This document shows positions 46,222 through 54,397 of a stretch of DNA of 64,000 nucleotides, piece by piece; the stretch's first letter is position 1, and every line of letters starts with the position of its first letter. Source of the stretch: Microbacterium arborescens (GTDB lineage: Bacteria; Actinomycetota; Actinomycetes; Actinomycetales; Microbacteriaceae); contig NZ_CP128474.1 of the NCBI RefSeq assembly GCF_030369635.1, positions 2,852,001 to 2,916,000 on the forward strand. Direction: 5' to 3'. A program made the position numbers and the translations under genes. The notes beneath the pieces are model-generated. The model saw only the letters and a list, made by a program, of their open reading frames with translations. It was not told the origin of the DNA and did not search any database.

Positions 46222-46847
46222 ATGGGCTTTGATGCACCCCGCTTCTTCAAACTCACACTCGACAACGTGTACCGATTCGCCTGCGGAGTCACGTTCCTCG
46301 GAGCAGTCGTTGGCGCTTTGAACGAACTGCTTCCCACCGAGCAGCTTCGCGCATTCATGGAATGGCTCGGGGTCCCGGCAGGCTGGTTGGTTTCAGCCGG
46401 CCATGGATCAACGAGCGCGCCGACCTCGTGGCACTCGCCGCAGCTCTCCTACTTATCGTCGCGATAGCCTTCGCCAGCGCGAACGGTGTGGAGAACCGTT
46501 CGGGCTCAACGGCGTTGCTGGCTGTTTCTCTCCTACTCGAGGCGGGCCGACAGGCTGAGGTGCTGCTGGGGATAGCAGCGACGATCGCGGTAGCGGTCAC
46601 CGTCACCGGGGTGGTGATGGTGGCTAGGCGGCGATTGGACGGCAGCCGACCAGCGTGGGTCGACACCATGTGGGGGACGATCGGTCGAGTCGCGGCTGCT
46701 CTCGTGGCCGGAGGTTTCTATGTCCTCTCTCCACTGGGCTGGTTGATCTCACAAGAACCACGAAACGAGAGGGGCAGCCCGGCCAGACCGCTCTACATCG
46801 AGCAGTTACCTGAAACGAGTCCGACGGGAGCCGCACAGGTGCGCTAA
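46222..46847 (+). pseudogene. Membrane protein gene with a frameshift
   Basis: The first frame from ATG 46222 gives MGFDAPRFFKLTLDNVYRFA and a membrane helix, up to GWLV near 46390. A second frame then continues FSRPWINERADLVALAAALL with three further helices to 46847. One extra T in the GGTTTC near 46390 would join them into a protein of about 208 residues. No family is recognised. It may be a real lesion or a sequencing error. Confidence 0.6.
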
Positions 46848-46884
46848 TGCCGTCATCCGCGGGCGCAGTACCCCGAGTACGCGA

Positions 46885-47150
46885 TCTGCGCTGTTCATCC
46901 ACCAGGGCAGTCGCAGTCACCGCCGCTGTGGCAGGCGCACCAGCCGGGCAGGCCCGTCCATGAAACGGACTGGTAGCTCGGCTGGTGCCGAGCACGATGA
47001 CCTAGGGCGTTCCCATGCTGGTCACCGCTTCGAGCTCGAGCGCATCGTTACAAATGATGAGCGAGCATGACGGTGCGAGGGCAGCCGACTGCGCTGCAGC
47101 GGTCGTCCGGAAGTCGATGCACCCGGCGTCGGTCAGAGGAGCCCAATATC
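46885..47150 (-). pseudogene. Decayed copy of the 49714-type lipoprotein gene
   Basis: The minus strand here matches the 3' half of the lipoprotein gene at 49714-50499. Shared landmarks include the DALELEAVT text, the tail around GTSR and the CGGCGTCGGTCAGA segment near 47125. Stops and small deletions break the frame. The region from 47151 to 47419 shows no other gene I can support. Confidence 0.65.
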
Positions 47151-47419
47151 ACCTCGCCCTGCACCGGTCGACGGTTCAGGCGGTGACGAAGAGCTCAGGT
47201 TCCTCAATCGGCGACTGCCCCGCCAAACCGAGAAGCAGTGCAGGCTGCCGAAGAGCGAGACCACACCGCCCACGCCGGGCCCCGAGAGGTAACCGCCCAA
47301 TTCTCCGGATCCACTCCCGTCGACTCGAGGAGGGTGCATGATGAACCTAGCCGACAGGCAACGCAGGGCTTCGACCGATGACAGTCCTACTACACCAGCA
47401 TCTTCAAGGGTGGTTCGAA

Positions 47420-49057
47420 ATGACATTCAGCGCCTCTTTCGAGTGCTTCGAACTTGCGAGCGGCCAGGTCGTGACGCTCTCCGAAAAGGGCGTCACGTGT
47501 GTGGTCGGCGCGAACAACTCCGGAAAGTCGCAGCTGCTGAAGGACCTCGTCGAGTCCGTTCGTCAGGGCGAGGGAGACGTCGGGCACTTCGGAGTGGAGG
47601 CGAAGGCGCGACCACTCGTCGCGAAATCCAGATTTAGACTCAGCGACCTCGACGACGACGCGATTGCCGCGTGGCTACATCGAAACGCGGTAGGAGTGGA
47701 CGGTGGCCACCCGACGAACATCTCGCTACCGCCCGGCGCACTGCAGGTGGGACGAGACGGAATCGCACCCATTTTGCGGAGCGCTGAGCACGGATCAGGT
47801 CTGCAATACTTGACAGAGGCAGTTGTCAGGCGTATTCCCGCGGGAGGGCTGACATCATATGCCGAGGGCACCCTCCGCACTGACATGGCGCCGGAATCGC
47901 TTCGAAACTGGTTGATCCGTCGTCTAATGGAAGACGGAGCACTCGAACGCGAGTTTACCCAGATCATGAATGACTTGTTCGACATTCCGTGCTTCGTTGA
48001 CCGAGTGACGTTTCCACCGAGACTCAAGGCTGGCCGCATCGAAGTCGAGATTCCGCCCGCCAACAACATCAGCAAGGAATACGCGGATGCCGTCACCGCA
48101 ACTCGAAATCTCGACGAACAAGGCGACGGCATGCGCAGTTTCGCGGGACTCGCCCTCATCGTGCTTGCGTTGTCGCCGCAAGTCCTACTCCTAGACGAAC
48201 CCGAGACCTTTTTTCACCCTGCTCAGGCAAGAGCCGTCGGACGCTGGCTGTCAAGAGAGGCGCAGGGTCGCGCGATGCAGGTGATAGTGGCAACGCACGA
48301 CCGCGACCTCCTCGTAGGCCTACTGGAGGGTGGCGAAGCCGGGGTGGAGATCATTCGTTTACGAAGAGGGCCGGATGGCGCCTCCGTGAAGAAATTGTCG
48401 ACATCGGAGCTAGAACGCTATCGCTTGCAACCGTCCCTGCGTTACTCCACTGTTCTTCAAGGACTTTTCCACCAGCGCGTCGTCATATGCGAGGGCGACG
48501 CCGATTGCCGATTCTACTCAGCCGCAGCTGACGAGTTGGCCACAAGTCGAGACATTCAAAGCGTCGCAGACAACACTCTCTTCGTCCCGAGCAGTGGCGA
48601 CGGTGGCATCGCCAAGCTCGGCGCGCTACTTGGGGACCTCGACGTCAGCGTCTCGGCAATCGTTGACTTCGACACACTGGAGCGGGTTCACGTCTTGAAG
48701 TCCATCGTTCGAGCTTTCGGCCAGGAGTGGGACGATGAATTGGAGTCCAACTGGACCGACATCCAGAAACACGCGAAGGGGGTCTCGGACTTCTGGACGC
48801 GGCTGAAGAATGGTGGGCTGGCGGGCGCACCCGCCGGAAATGCCTCGCGCTCCGTCCGAGCCTTCATCGGTGCACTGGCGTCAAAAGGTGTGATCCTGGT
48901 GCCGGTGGGGGAGCTCGAGGATTTTCATCGCGACGTAGGTAAGGGCCCCGAGTGGATCAATGCCGCGTTAGACGCAGATGCGCACCTCGACCCGGTGGTG
49001 CGACAGCTCATTGAAGCCGCGGTCCCGGAGCTCGCCGGCACCGGGACCGCGCGCTGA
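47420..49057 (+). CDS. OLD-type ATPase/TOPRIM nuclease, possible phage defence
   Basis: 545 residues. Walker A GANNSGKS is at residues 30-37. An ABC-type segment (GDGMRSFAGLALIVL) and Walker B VLLLDEPE near residue 258 follow, then VIVATHD. The C-terminal part is TOPRIM-like: VVICEGDADCRFY with Glu near 357 and AIVDFD near 415. This is the layout of OLD nucleases and of fused PARIS (AriA-AriB) proteins. No partner gene is adjacent. ATG 47378 is an alternative start. GC and codon use are lower than in the core regions, and remnants surround it, which suggests transfer. Confidence 0.85.
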   Translation: MTFSASFECFELASGQVVTLSEKGVTCVVGANNSGKSQLLKDLVESVRQGEGDVGHFGVEAKARPLVAKSRFRLSDLDDDAIAAWLHRNAVGVDGGHPTNISLPPGALQVGRDGIAPILRSAEHGSGLQYLTEAVVRRIPAGGLTSYAEGTLRTDMAPESLRNWLIRRLMEDGALEREFTQIMNDLFDIPCFVDRVTFPPRLKAGRIEVEIPPANNISKEYADAVTATRNLDEQGDGMRSFAGLALIVLALSPQVLLLDEPETFFHPAQARAVGRWLSREAQGRAMQVIVATHDRDLLVGLLEGGEAGVEIIRLRRGPDGASVKKLSTSELERYRLQPSLRYSTVLQGLFHQRVVICEGDADCRFYSAAADELATSRDIQSVADNTLFVPSSGDGGIAKLGALLGDLDVSVSAIVDFDTLERVHVLKSIVRAFGQEWDDELESNWTDIQKHAKGVSDFWTRLKNGGLAGAPAGNASRSVRAFIGALASKGVILVPVGELEDFHRDVGKGPEWINAALDADAHLDPVVRQLIEAAVPELAGTGTAR

Positions 49058-49156
49058 CCCCGGGAACTCGGCGTCGAAAGCGTCATGGGCGAGCCCGTGA
49101 AGCTCAATGGCTCAATTAGATGGCCACCCTGGCGCTGCCCTAGAGACCGCGCACCC

Positions 49157-49339
49157 TCAGTGCAGGTCGCGCACCCGGAGGAGCGAAAGCTTGCGATGCG
49201 TGAGCCCTGAGCGGACTCGCACCATGCTGCATCCGCCCTGCACGAGTTCATCGCGGATATCAGCGGTCAGGATGAAGGGCTGCACCTGGCGCCAGCCATC
49301 GGCTGCGTCGTAGATGTGAGTCACTCGATACTTGCGCAT
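49157..49339 (-). CDS. 60-aa conserved small protein, copy 1
   Basis: Sequence starts MRKYRVTHIYDAADGWRQV and ends SLLRVRDLH. It has GGGGAG 5 bases upstream. A second copy at 53808 keeps 50 or so of 60 residues, with many silent-type changes, so the protein is under selection. A single beta-rich domain is likely; no family is recognised. It is divergent from a 32-aa membrane peptide 240 bp away, and this arrangement is duplicated. Confidence 0.8.
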   Translation of the reverse strand: MRKYRVTHIYDAADGWRQVQPFILTADIRDELVQGGCSMVRVRSGLTHRKLSLLRVRDLH

Positions 49340-49579
49340 GGTTACTCCCCTTCCGCAGACCGCCCCTGATCGATGCACGTCGGCACCCCGCTCCCGACAG
49401 AACGCGACGATACGCCGCTTACGCCGCGGGCACAGGAGGCCTGAGCAAACCCAGGGCTACCACCCGTATCGACTACCGGTCGGGTTGCGCCGGCACTGAG
49501 GTTCCGCCACAACCGGGCCGCCCGCGGCATCCGTCGTCCGCGTAGCGTGGCATGCACCCGCCCACCGTGGGGAGCCACC

Positions 49580-49678
49580 GTGGACACCACCGTCTTCTTC
49601 ATCGCCGCATTGCTCGCCGTCGCCGCGATCGCGACGGCCGCCGTCTACGGCCGACGCCGCAGTCGCCGCAGTCGCTGA
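49580..49678 (+). CDS. 32-aa single-helix membrane peptide
   Basis: From GTG 49580 the peptide has one membrane helix (FFIAALLAVAAIATAAVYG) followed by a basic tail RRRSRRSR. GGGGAG lies 5 bases before the start, a strong ribosome site for this genome. The duplicated copy at 54249 keeps the helix and basic tail but has lost the start. It could be a small membrane protein or a toxin-like peptide; neither is shown. Confidence 0.5.
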   Translation: MDTTVFFIAALLAVAAIATAAVYGRRRSRRSR

Positions 49679-49713
49679 CCGAACGCGCACGTGGCTGTCA
49701 CCCGGTGACGGCT

Positions 49714-50499
49714 CTATCCGCCCGGGCAGTCGCAGTCGCTTCCGCTGTAACAGTCGCTCCAGCCGGGCGGGAAGTCCGACTCCGCGTCATCCTCGTCCTT
49801 CCCGCTGATCTCGCCCGTCCAGTCGACGGAGTGGTAGCCCCGGCTTGTGCGGAGCACGACGACGAAGGGTATTCCGGCGCCGGTCACCGCTTCGAGCTCG
49901 AAAGCGTCGTATTCGATCACGAGTGTGGATGAGAGCGCGGGGGCAGGGGCCCGCACCGCAGCGGGCGTCCGAAAGGCGATGCCCACCGACTGGTTGTCGC
50001 ACATCGCAAACGCCGAGGGAAGGTCGTCGACGGTGTAGGGCTCACCGTTCTGATACATCCCCGCGACTCCCCAGTCAGCCCAGTAGCGTTCGACCATCCC
50101 GTATGACGATTCGTCGACCGTGCATCCGGCGTCGGTCAGATGAGCCCGATATCCGGCGATCACCTCCCCCGGGTCGCCGCTCGCAGCCGCAACGAGCCAC
50201 CGAGAGGAACGCGAGCAGGTCCACGCGCTGAGATCCTGGACCCACCAGTTCCTTCGCCCCGGGGAGCAGACATCCGTGGTCTCCGTGGTCAGCACGACCC
50301 CGCCGGCCGCTCGCGAAAGCGCTGCTTCGGCCGCCGCCGCGGCATCCGCACGCTGCGCCACCGTGTACGGGTCGTACTCCTGCGGGTCGACTCGTCCCTG
50401 CGAACACGCGGCCATCGCGAGCACGAGGACGACGCACCCGACGGTCGCGACGAACAGGCGGCGCGGCCTTCGCGCCACGCTCCGTCGCATCACGTTCAA
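49714..50499 (-). CDS. Lipoprotein of unknown function
   Basis: 261 residues. Basic N-terminus, hydrophobic helix and lipobox LAMAAC with Cys32. The mature part has several Cys residues (VCSPGRRNWW, AWTCSRSSRW, DAGCTV) and ends in a Cys/Asp-rich tail (DCYSGSDCDCPGG). No family recognised. A decayed copy of its 3' half lies at 46885. A start at Met4 is equally possible. Confidence 0.8.
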   Translation of the reverse strand: MNVMRRSVARRPRRLFVATVGCVVLVLAMAACSQGRVDPQEYDPYTVAQRADAAAAAEAALSRAAGGVVLTTETTDVCSPGRRNWWVQDLSAWTCSRSSRWLVAAASGDPGEVIAGYRAHLTDAGCTVDESSYGMVERYWADWGVAGMYQNGEPYTVDDLPSAFAMCDNQSVGIAFRTPAAVRAPAPALSSTLVIEYDAFELEAVTGAGIPFVVVLRTSRGYHSVDWTGEISGKDEDDAESDFPPGWSDCYSGSDCDCPGG

Positions 50500-50696
50500 T
50501 TGGTCACCGCCCGGCTCGAGCGGGCACCGCCGCGTCTGCCGAAGCGACCGAGTGTCCCCGCGGCGTCACTCTAGCGATCACGGTTACCTGCGTGCCTTTC
50601 GCGCGTCCACGCGAGTGACATCGGCGCGACCTGACGGGCGAAGTCACATGCCCGGCACCGTCACGGCGGCGAGGCGCCCACCGGCAGAATCGCCTT

Positions 50697-51994
50697 ATGA
50701 GAGTCCTCGCGACAATGCTCTTGCGTAGCCGACGGCCGCCTCGTGATGCCTCGCTGAGCGCACCCGCCGACACCGATCCGGTTGCCGAAGAGGAATCGGT
50801 CGCGGACGATCTCGCCGACTTGCTGCGAGCCCATGACGAGGACTTCTCGCAGTACGCGCGGACTCTGGGCGCAACGCTGGGGCGCGGAGTCGCCGTCCTC
50901 ACGCTCGTCTCACTCTTCGCCCTCACCCAGCTCAACCCAGACGCGCCGCGGCTCGTCCTGCCGCGGTTCGACGGCGGCGACGCACTCGCCGCGTTCGGTG
51001 TAGTCGGCCTGTTCGTCACCACTCTGCAACTCGCCGTCCGAGACCCTGGGGCGCTTCAACAGCCCACTGCATCGGGGGGGGGGGACGGCAGCAACTCCTC
51101 CCACTGATCGCCGCGCTGCTCGTGCCCACGTCACTCGGCTTGGGCATCTACATCGCCATCCCATACATGATCGAACCCGCACCGACCGGCATCGACCTGG
51201 TGCGCGGCTTCGGCCCGATAGCTCTCGGAATTCTCCTGGCGCTATTCGCGGCAGACGCCGCGGCGGCAGTCCCCCTCCCCCCGACCGACCCGGCTGTGCG
51301 ACGCACGCGCCGAAAGATCGCCGCGGAAGAGCAGCGCGCAGCTCTCACCGCGCTCAAGCGCCGCGCGGGGCCGCCATCTATGCGAGGGGTGATCAGTGAC
51401 ATTGCGCGCGTCATCGGTCTCATGGTCGCTCAGCTCCTCATGCTCAACGCGGTCGCCCCTACCGACACTGACGTGGTCATCCTCGCCATGGTCGGCGTCT
51501 CGGGGACGATCGTCATCGCGAGTATCGAATCGGCCGACGGGACGAACCCGATCGGCGCTGCGGCCGACGCTCTTCTTCGATTCACCGTCGTCACCTGCAG
51601 CAACGCCGGGATGGCGTTCTACCTCACCGGCCGGCGGCGGCCGCGCTCCGACGATGGCCCCGCCGAGAGCCGGCTTCTCCGGGCGATCGCAATCAAGCTC
51701 GCAGAGGGCAAAGCGAACCGGCTCGACGACGGTGTCCTGCGGGACGAAAGCAAGCGCCCTGCGACGCTGCCGTTGAACCGGCTCGCTGTCATCAGCCCGT
51801 TCGTCAGCGTCGTGTTCCCCCTCGGGCTGATACTCGCCGCCGCAGCGGGCGAACAGATCGCCACGGCCTCACCGCCGAAAGAGCGCGGCGAAGGGTGGGC
51901 GCGAGCTGCGGAGGTGATCTCGTGGGCCGTTGCAAGCCTTCTGCTGATCGTCCCCGCCGTGGCGCTCGCGATTTCCACCGCAACTATCACGTGA
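50697..51994 (+). pseudogene. Multi-spanning membrane protein split by an 11-G tract
   Basis: The first frame (50697-51107, 136 residues) has two membrane segments and stops just after an 11-G run. A second frame, open through the run, continues with RQQLLPLIAALLVPTSLG and more helices to 51994. Together they make about 432 residues with about eight helices. Adding one G or removing two would restore the full frame. Thus it may be switched by slippage or be a dead gene; a GTG at 51122 could allow restart. No family is recognised. Confidence 0.75.
51074..51084 (+). repeat. Homopolymer of 11 G inside a coding region
   Basis: Eleven consecutive G bases lie where the two halves of the membrane protein change frame. 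Such runs are prone to slippage in replication and to sequencing error. Confidence 0.9.
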
Positions 51995-52097
51995 GTCGTC
52001 ACTGCCAACCTGCCGAATCCCGACTCGGTGTAGAGGAGCGGGCTCCGCCGCGGCCGTCCATTCCTCCACAACCGAGCCGCAAAACAGTTCTCCACAG

Positions 52098-52113
52098 CCG
52101 TACGGATATTCGA
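52098..52113. promoter_or_regulatory. Weak LexA-like box of HNH copy 2
   Basis: CCGTACGGATATTCGA matches the SOS consensus TCGAAC-N4-GTTCGA with three mismatches. Its position, 35 bp before the start codon, is close to the same as in the other two DUF222-HNH copies. Confidence 0.4.
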
Positions 52114-52147
52114 GGAGAATGTCTGACTCCCTCGCAATAATGGGAAC

Positions 52148-53506
52148 ATGACATCGAACGGCGAAAGCTCATACGAACCGGATGCCGGCTCGTCGAGCGT
52201 GCCGTACGCGGGCGTCATCGATCGGGTGTCCGAGGCAGACGACCTGCTCCACGCAGCGAACATCGCGATGACTCGTGCGCTCGCCGAGGCGGGGCGCAGC
52301 GCTCTGCGCGTCGCTGCGCGCTCGGGCGAGCGGCCGCGTGGCATGGGGTCCGACATGGAGATGCGCTCGATCGCCGCCGAGATCGCCGGAGTGAGGCGGT
52401 CGCACGACCGCCGCGCGCAGAACGAGATCGACCACGCGCTGACCATCGTCGACGACTACCCCGTCGTCTTCGAGGCATGGGAGCGGCAGCGCATCACGCG
52501 CGAGCACGTCGACGTCGTCATCCGGATGGGATGCGGCCTCGCCGACGACATCCGCGACGACTACGCACGGCAGGCGATCCTCGTCTGCGAGCGCGACATC
52601 GCCTCCCGGGTGCGCGAACCGCTCCGCAACCTCGCCGCCCGGATGGGGTCCGAGTCCTTCGCCGAGCGGCACCGCAGCGCCGCGGCGAAGCGAGGCGTCT
52701 GGGTGACCCACGGCACCGACGGCATGTCCGAACTCAGCGCCACCCTGCCGACGGTCATCGCCGCAGGCATCCACGACCGCCTCACCTCCATGGCGCAGTC
52801 CGTCAAAGACGCACGCGCCGCCGCCGGTGGGGCGCCGGTGGAGGATTCTGCACCCGACGTCCGCACGATGGATCAGCTCCGCGCCGACATCCTCGGCGAC
52901 CTGCTGCTGGGCGGCGCCCCGGTCGTCGATCCCACGTACGGCAGCGACGCCGCGGGGCCACTGGGTGCGATCCGGGCGCAGGTCCAGGTGACGCTGAGGT
53001 CCGAGACGGTGACCGGCACCGACGAGGCCCCCGCCGAACTGGTGGGCGCCTCGCTCATCGACGCCGACACCGCCCGCAGACTCGCCGGCCGCGCCAGGAT
53101 GTGGAACCGGCTCTTCATCGACCCCATCACCCGCACCCCGGTCGAGGTCGACACCTACCGGCCGCCCGCGGCGATGAGCAGACTGCTCAAGGCAAGAGAT
53201 CAACACTGCCGATTCCCCGGATGCCGCCGGGCCGCGATCCGGTGCGAACTCGACCACACCATCGACTACGCCCTCGGTGGGCACACGCACATCTTCAACC
53301 TTGCCCACCTGTGTCAGCGACACCATTCGATGAAGCAATTCACCCGGTGGGAAGTCAGACAGATCGGCGGCGGGGTCATGGAATGGACCTCGCCCCTGGG
53401 CCGGGTCTACCGCGAAGATGTTCCGGTTCCGTCGGTCTGTTTCGTTCCCGACACTGGCGCCGCGCCACCACCCGAGGCGAGCAGGCACGAGCCACCGCCC
53501 TTCTGA
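52148..53506 (+). CDS. DUF222 / HNH endonuclease protein, copy 2
   Basis: 452 residues with DUF222 followed by the HNH motif (FPGCRRAAIRCELDHTIDYA, then GG.T...NL..LC..HH), ending in HEPPPF like copy 1. The N-terminus is closest to the copy at 63428. ATG 52148 has the shared TGGGAACATG context. It is expected to be a DNA-binding or cutting protein under SOS control. Its presence in the decayed island and three copies in 64 kb suggest a mobile or self-spreading family. Confidence 0.92.
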   Translation: MTSNGESSYEPDAGSSSVPYAGVIDRVSEADDLLHAANIAMTRALAEAGRSALRVAARSGERPRGMGSDMEMRSIAAEIAGVRRSHDRRAQNEIDHALTIVDDYPVVFEAWERQRITREHVDVVIRMGCGLADDIRDDYARQAILVCERDIASRVREPLRNLAARMGSESFAERHRSAAAKRGVWVTHGTDGMSELSATLPTVIAAGIHDRLTSMAQSVKDARAAAGGAPVEDSAPDVRTMDQLRADILGDLLLGGAPVVDPTYGSDAAGPLGAIRAQVQVTLRSETVTGTDEAPAELVGASLIDADTARRLAGRARMWNRLFIDPITRTPVEVDTYRPPAAMSRLLKARDQHCRFPGCRRAAIRCELDHTIDYALGGHTHIFNLAHLCQRHHSMKQFTRWEVRQIGGGVMEWTSPLGRVYREDVPVPSVCFVPDTGAAPPPEASRHEPPPF

Positions 53507-53807
53507 CACGGGTGGGTCGCTACCTGCGCCTCGGTCAGCTCGAGGAGCATGGCTAATCCCGTGCTTCCCGGCCGCGTGGCACTCGACGGGGCCTCCGCAG
53601 CGCACTCGCACGTCGTCTGAAGATGGCGGGCGTCCAGCTCGACGCTCACGGTCGGACGCTTCTTCTCGACCCGGTCGTCGACGAACCGATCACCCGCGAG
53701 AGGAGCGATTCACTCGTGACCTCCAGAGCAACGGGAAGCACGAGGAGCAGTGACACTTACGGCGATCGTGCTCGGCTGGACCCCTATTCCGCAGTGATCT
53801 GGGCACC
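53507..53807. other. Intergenic stretch with no supported gene
   Basis: 301 bp after HNH copy 2. A short plus-strand frame reading MAGVQLDAHGRTLLLDPVVD near 53623 looks protein-like but is short and without a ribosome site, so it may be a remnant. No repeat or terminator was recognised. Confidence 0.4.
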
Positions 53808-53990
53808 TCAGTGCAGGTCTCGCACCCGGATGAGCGAGAGCTTGCGATGCCCGAGCCCCGAACGGACTCGCACCATCGTGCATCCGTCCCGTATGAGTTC
53901 ATCGCGGATGTCAGCGGTCAGCACGAAGGGCCGCACCTGTCGCCAGCCGTCGGCTGCGTCGTAGATGTGGGTCACTCGGTAGTTGCGCAT
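53808..53990 (-). CDS. 60-aa conserved small protein, copy 2
   Basis: Starts MRNYRVTHIYDAADGWRQV and ends SLIRVRDLH, the same length as copy 1 at 49157 with conservative changes (Q to R, I to V, V to I). GGGGAGG lies 3 bases upstream. Function unknown. It lies at one end of the duplicated segment. Confidence 0.8.
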   Translation of the reverse strand: MRNYRVTHIYDAADGWRQVRPFVLTADIRDELIRDGCTMVRVRSGLGHRKLSLIRVRDLH

Positions 53991-54165
53991 GTTCCTCCCC
54001 GTCCGCAGACCACCCTTGATCGATGCGCGTCGGCACCCCGCTCCCGACAGAACGCGACGATACGCCTCTCACGTTGCGCGCACCTCAGGCCTGAGGGAAC
54101 GCAGGGTTAAGACCGGTACCGGCTCACAGTCCGGGTGTGCTCACCCTGAGGTTGTGGCAGGCGGG

Positions 54166-54179
54166 ATGCCATATGGCAT
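54166..54179. promoter_or_regulatory. 14-bp palindrome matching the one at 27097
   Basis: ATGCCATATGGCAT is self-complementary and identical to the core of the 27097 site. Both follow GCAGGC plus three bases. No intact gene starts directly after it on the plus strand. Confidence 0.45.
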
Positions 54180-54248
54180 ACACACCTCGCGTACACTTCA
54201 AGCGCACACACCGACCCCGCACCGAAGGCCCGAGACCGACGCATCCGT

Positions 54249-54329
54249 TTCATCGCCGCATTGCTCGCCGTAGCCGCCATCGCGACAGCCGCCGCCTACG
54301 GCCGGCGACGCGGCCGACGCAGGCGCTGA
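54249..54329 (+). pseudogene. Start-less copy of the 32-aa membrane peptide
   Basis: Reads FIAALLAVAAIATAAAYGRR and more basic residues to a TGA, matching the 49580 peptide. No ATG, GTG or TTG with a ribosome site lies upstream in frame, so it is probably not translated. Confidence 0.65.
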
Positions 54330-54397
54330 CCGAAAGGACGAGTGGCCGAAGCGATCGACTCGCTCCGGCCACTCCCCCCATCTGAGGCGCTTCTCCG

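Larger units (their letters stand above)
49153..49690. repeat. Segmental duplication, copy 1
   Basis: About 540 bp similar to 53813-54330. It holds the 60-aa gene, a well-kept non-coding stretch (for example GACAGAACGCGACGATACGC near 49396 and 54051) and the 32-aa peptide. The middle of the segment diverges more than its ends. Confidence 0.8.
53813..54330. repeat. Segmental duplication, copy 2
   Basis: Partner of 49153-49690, similar in order but with the peptide gene decayed. A palindrome at 54166 and a short insert are specific to this copy. Confidence 0.8.
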
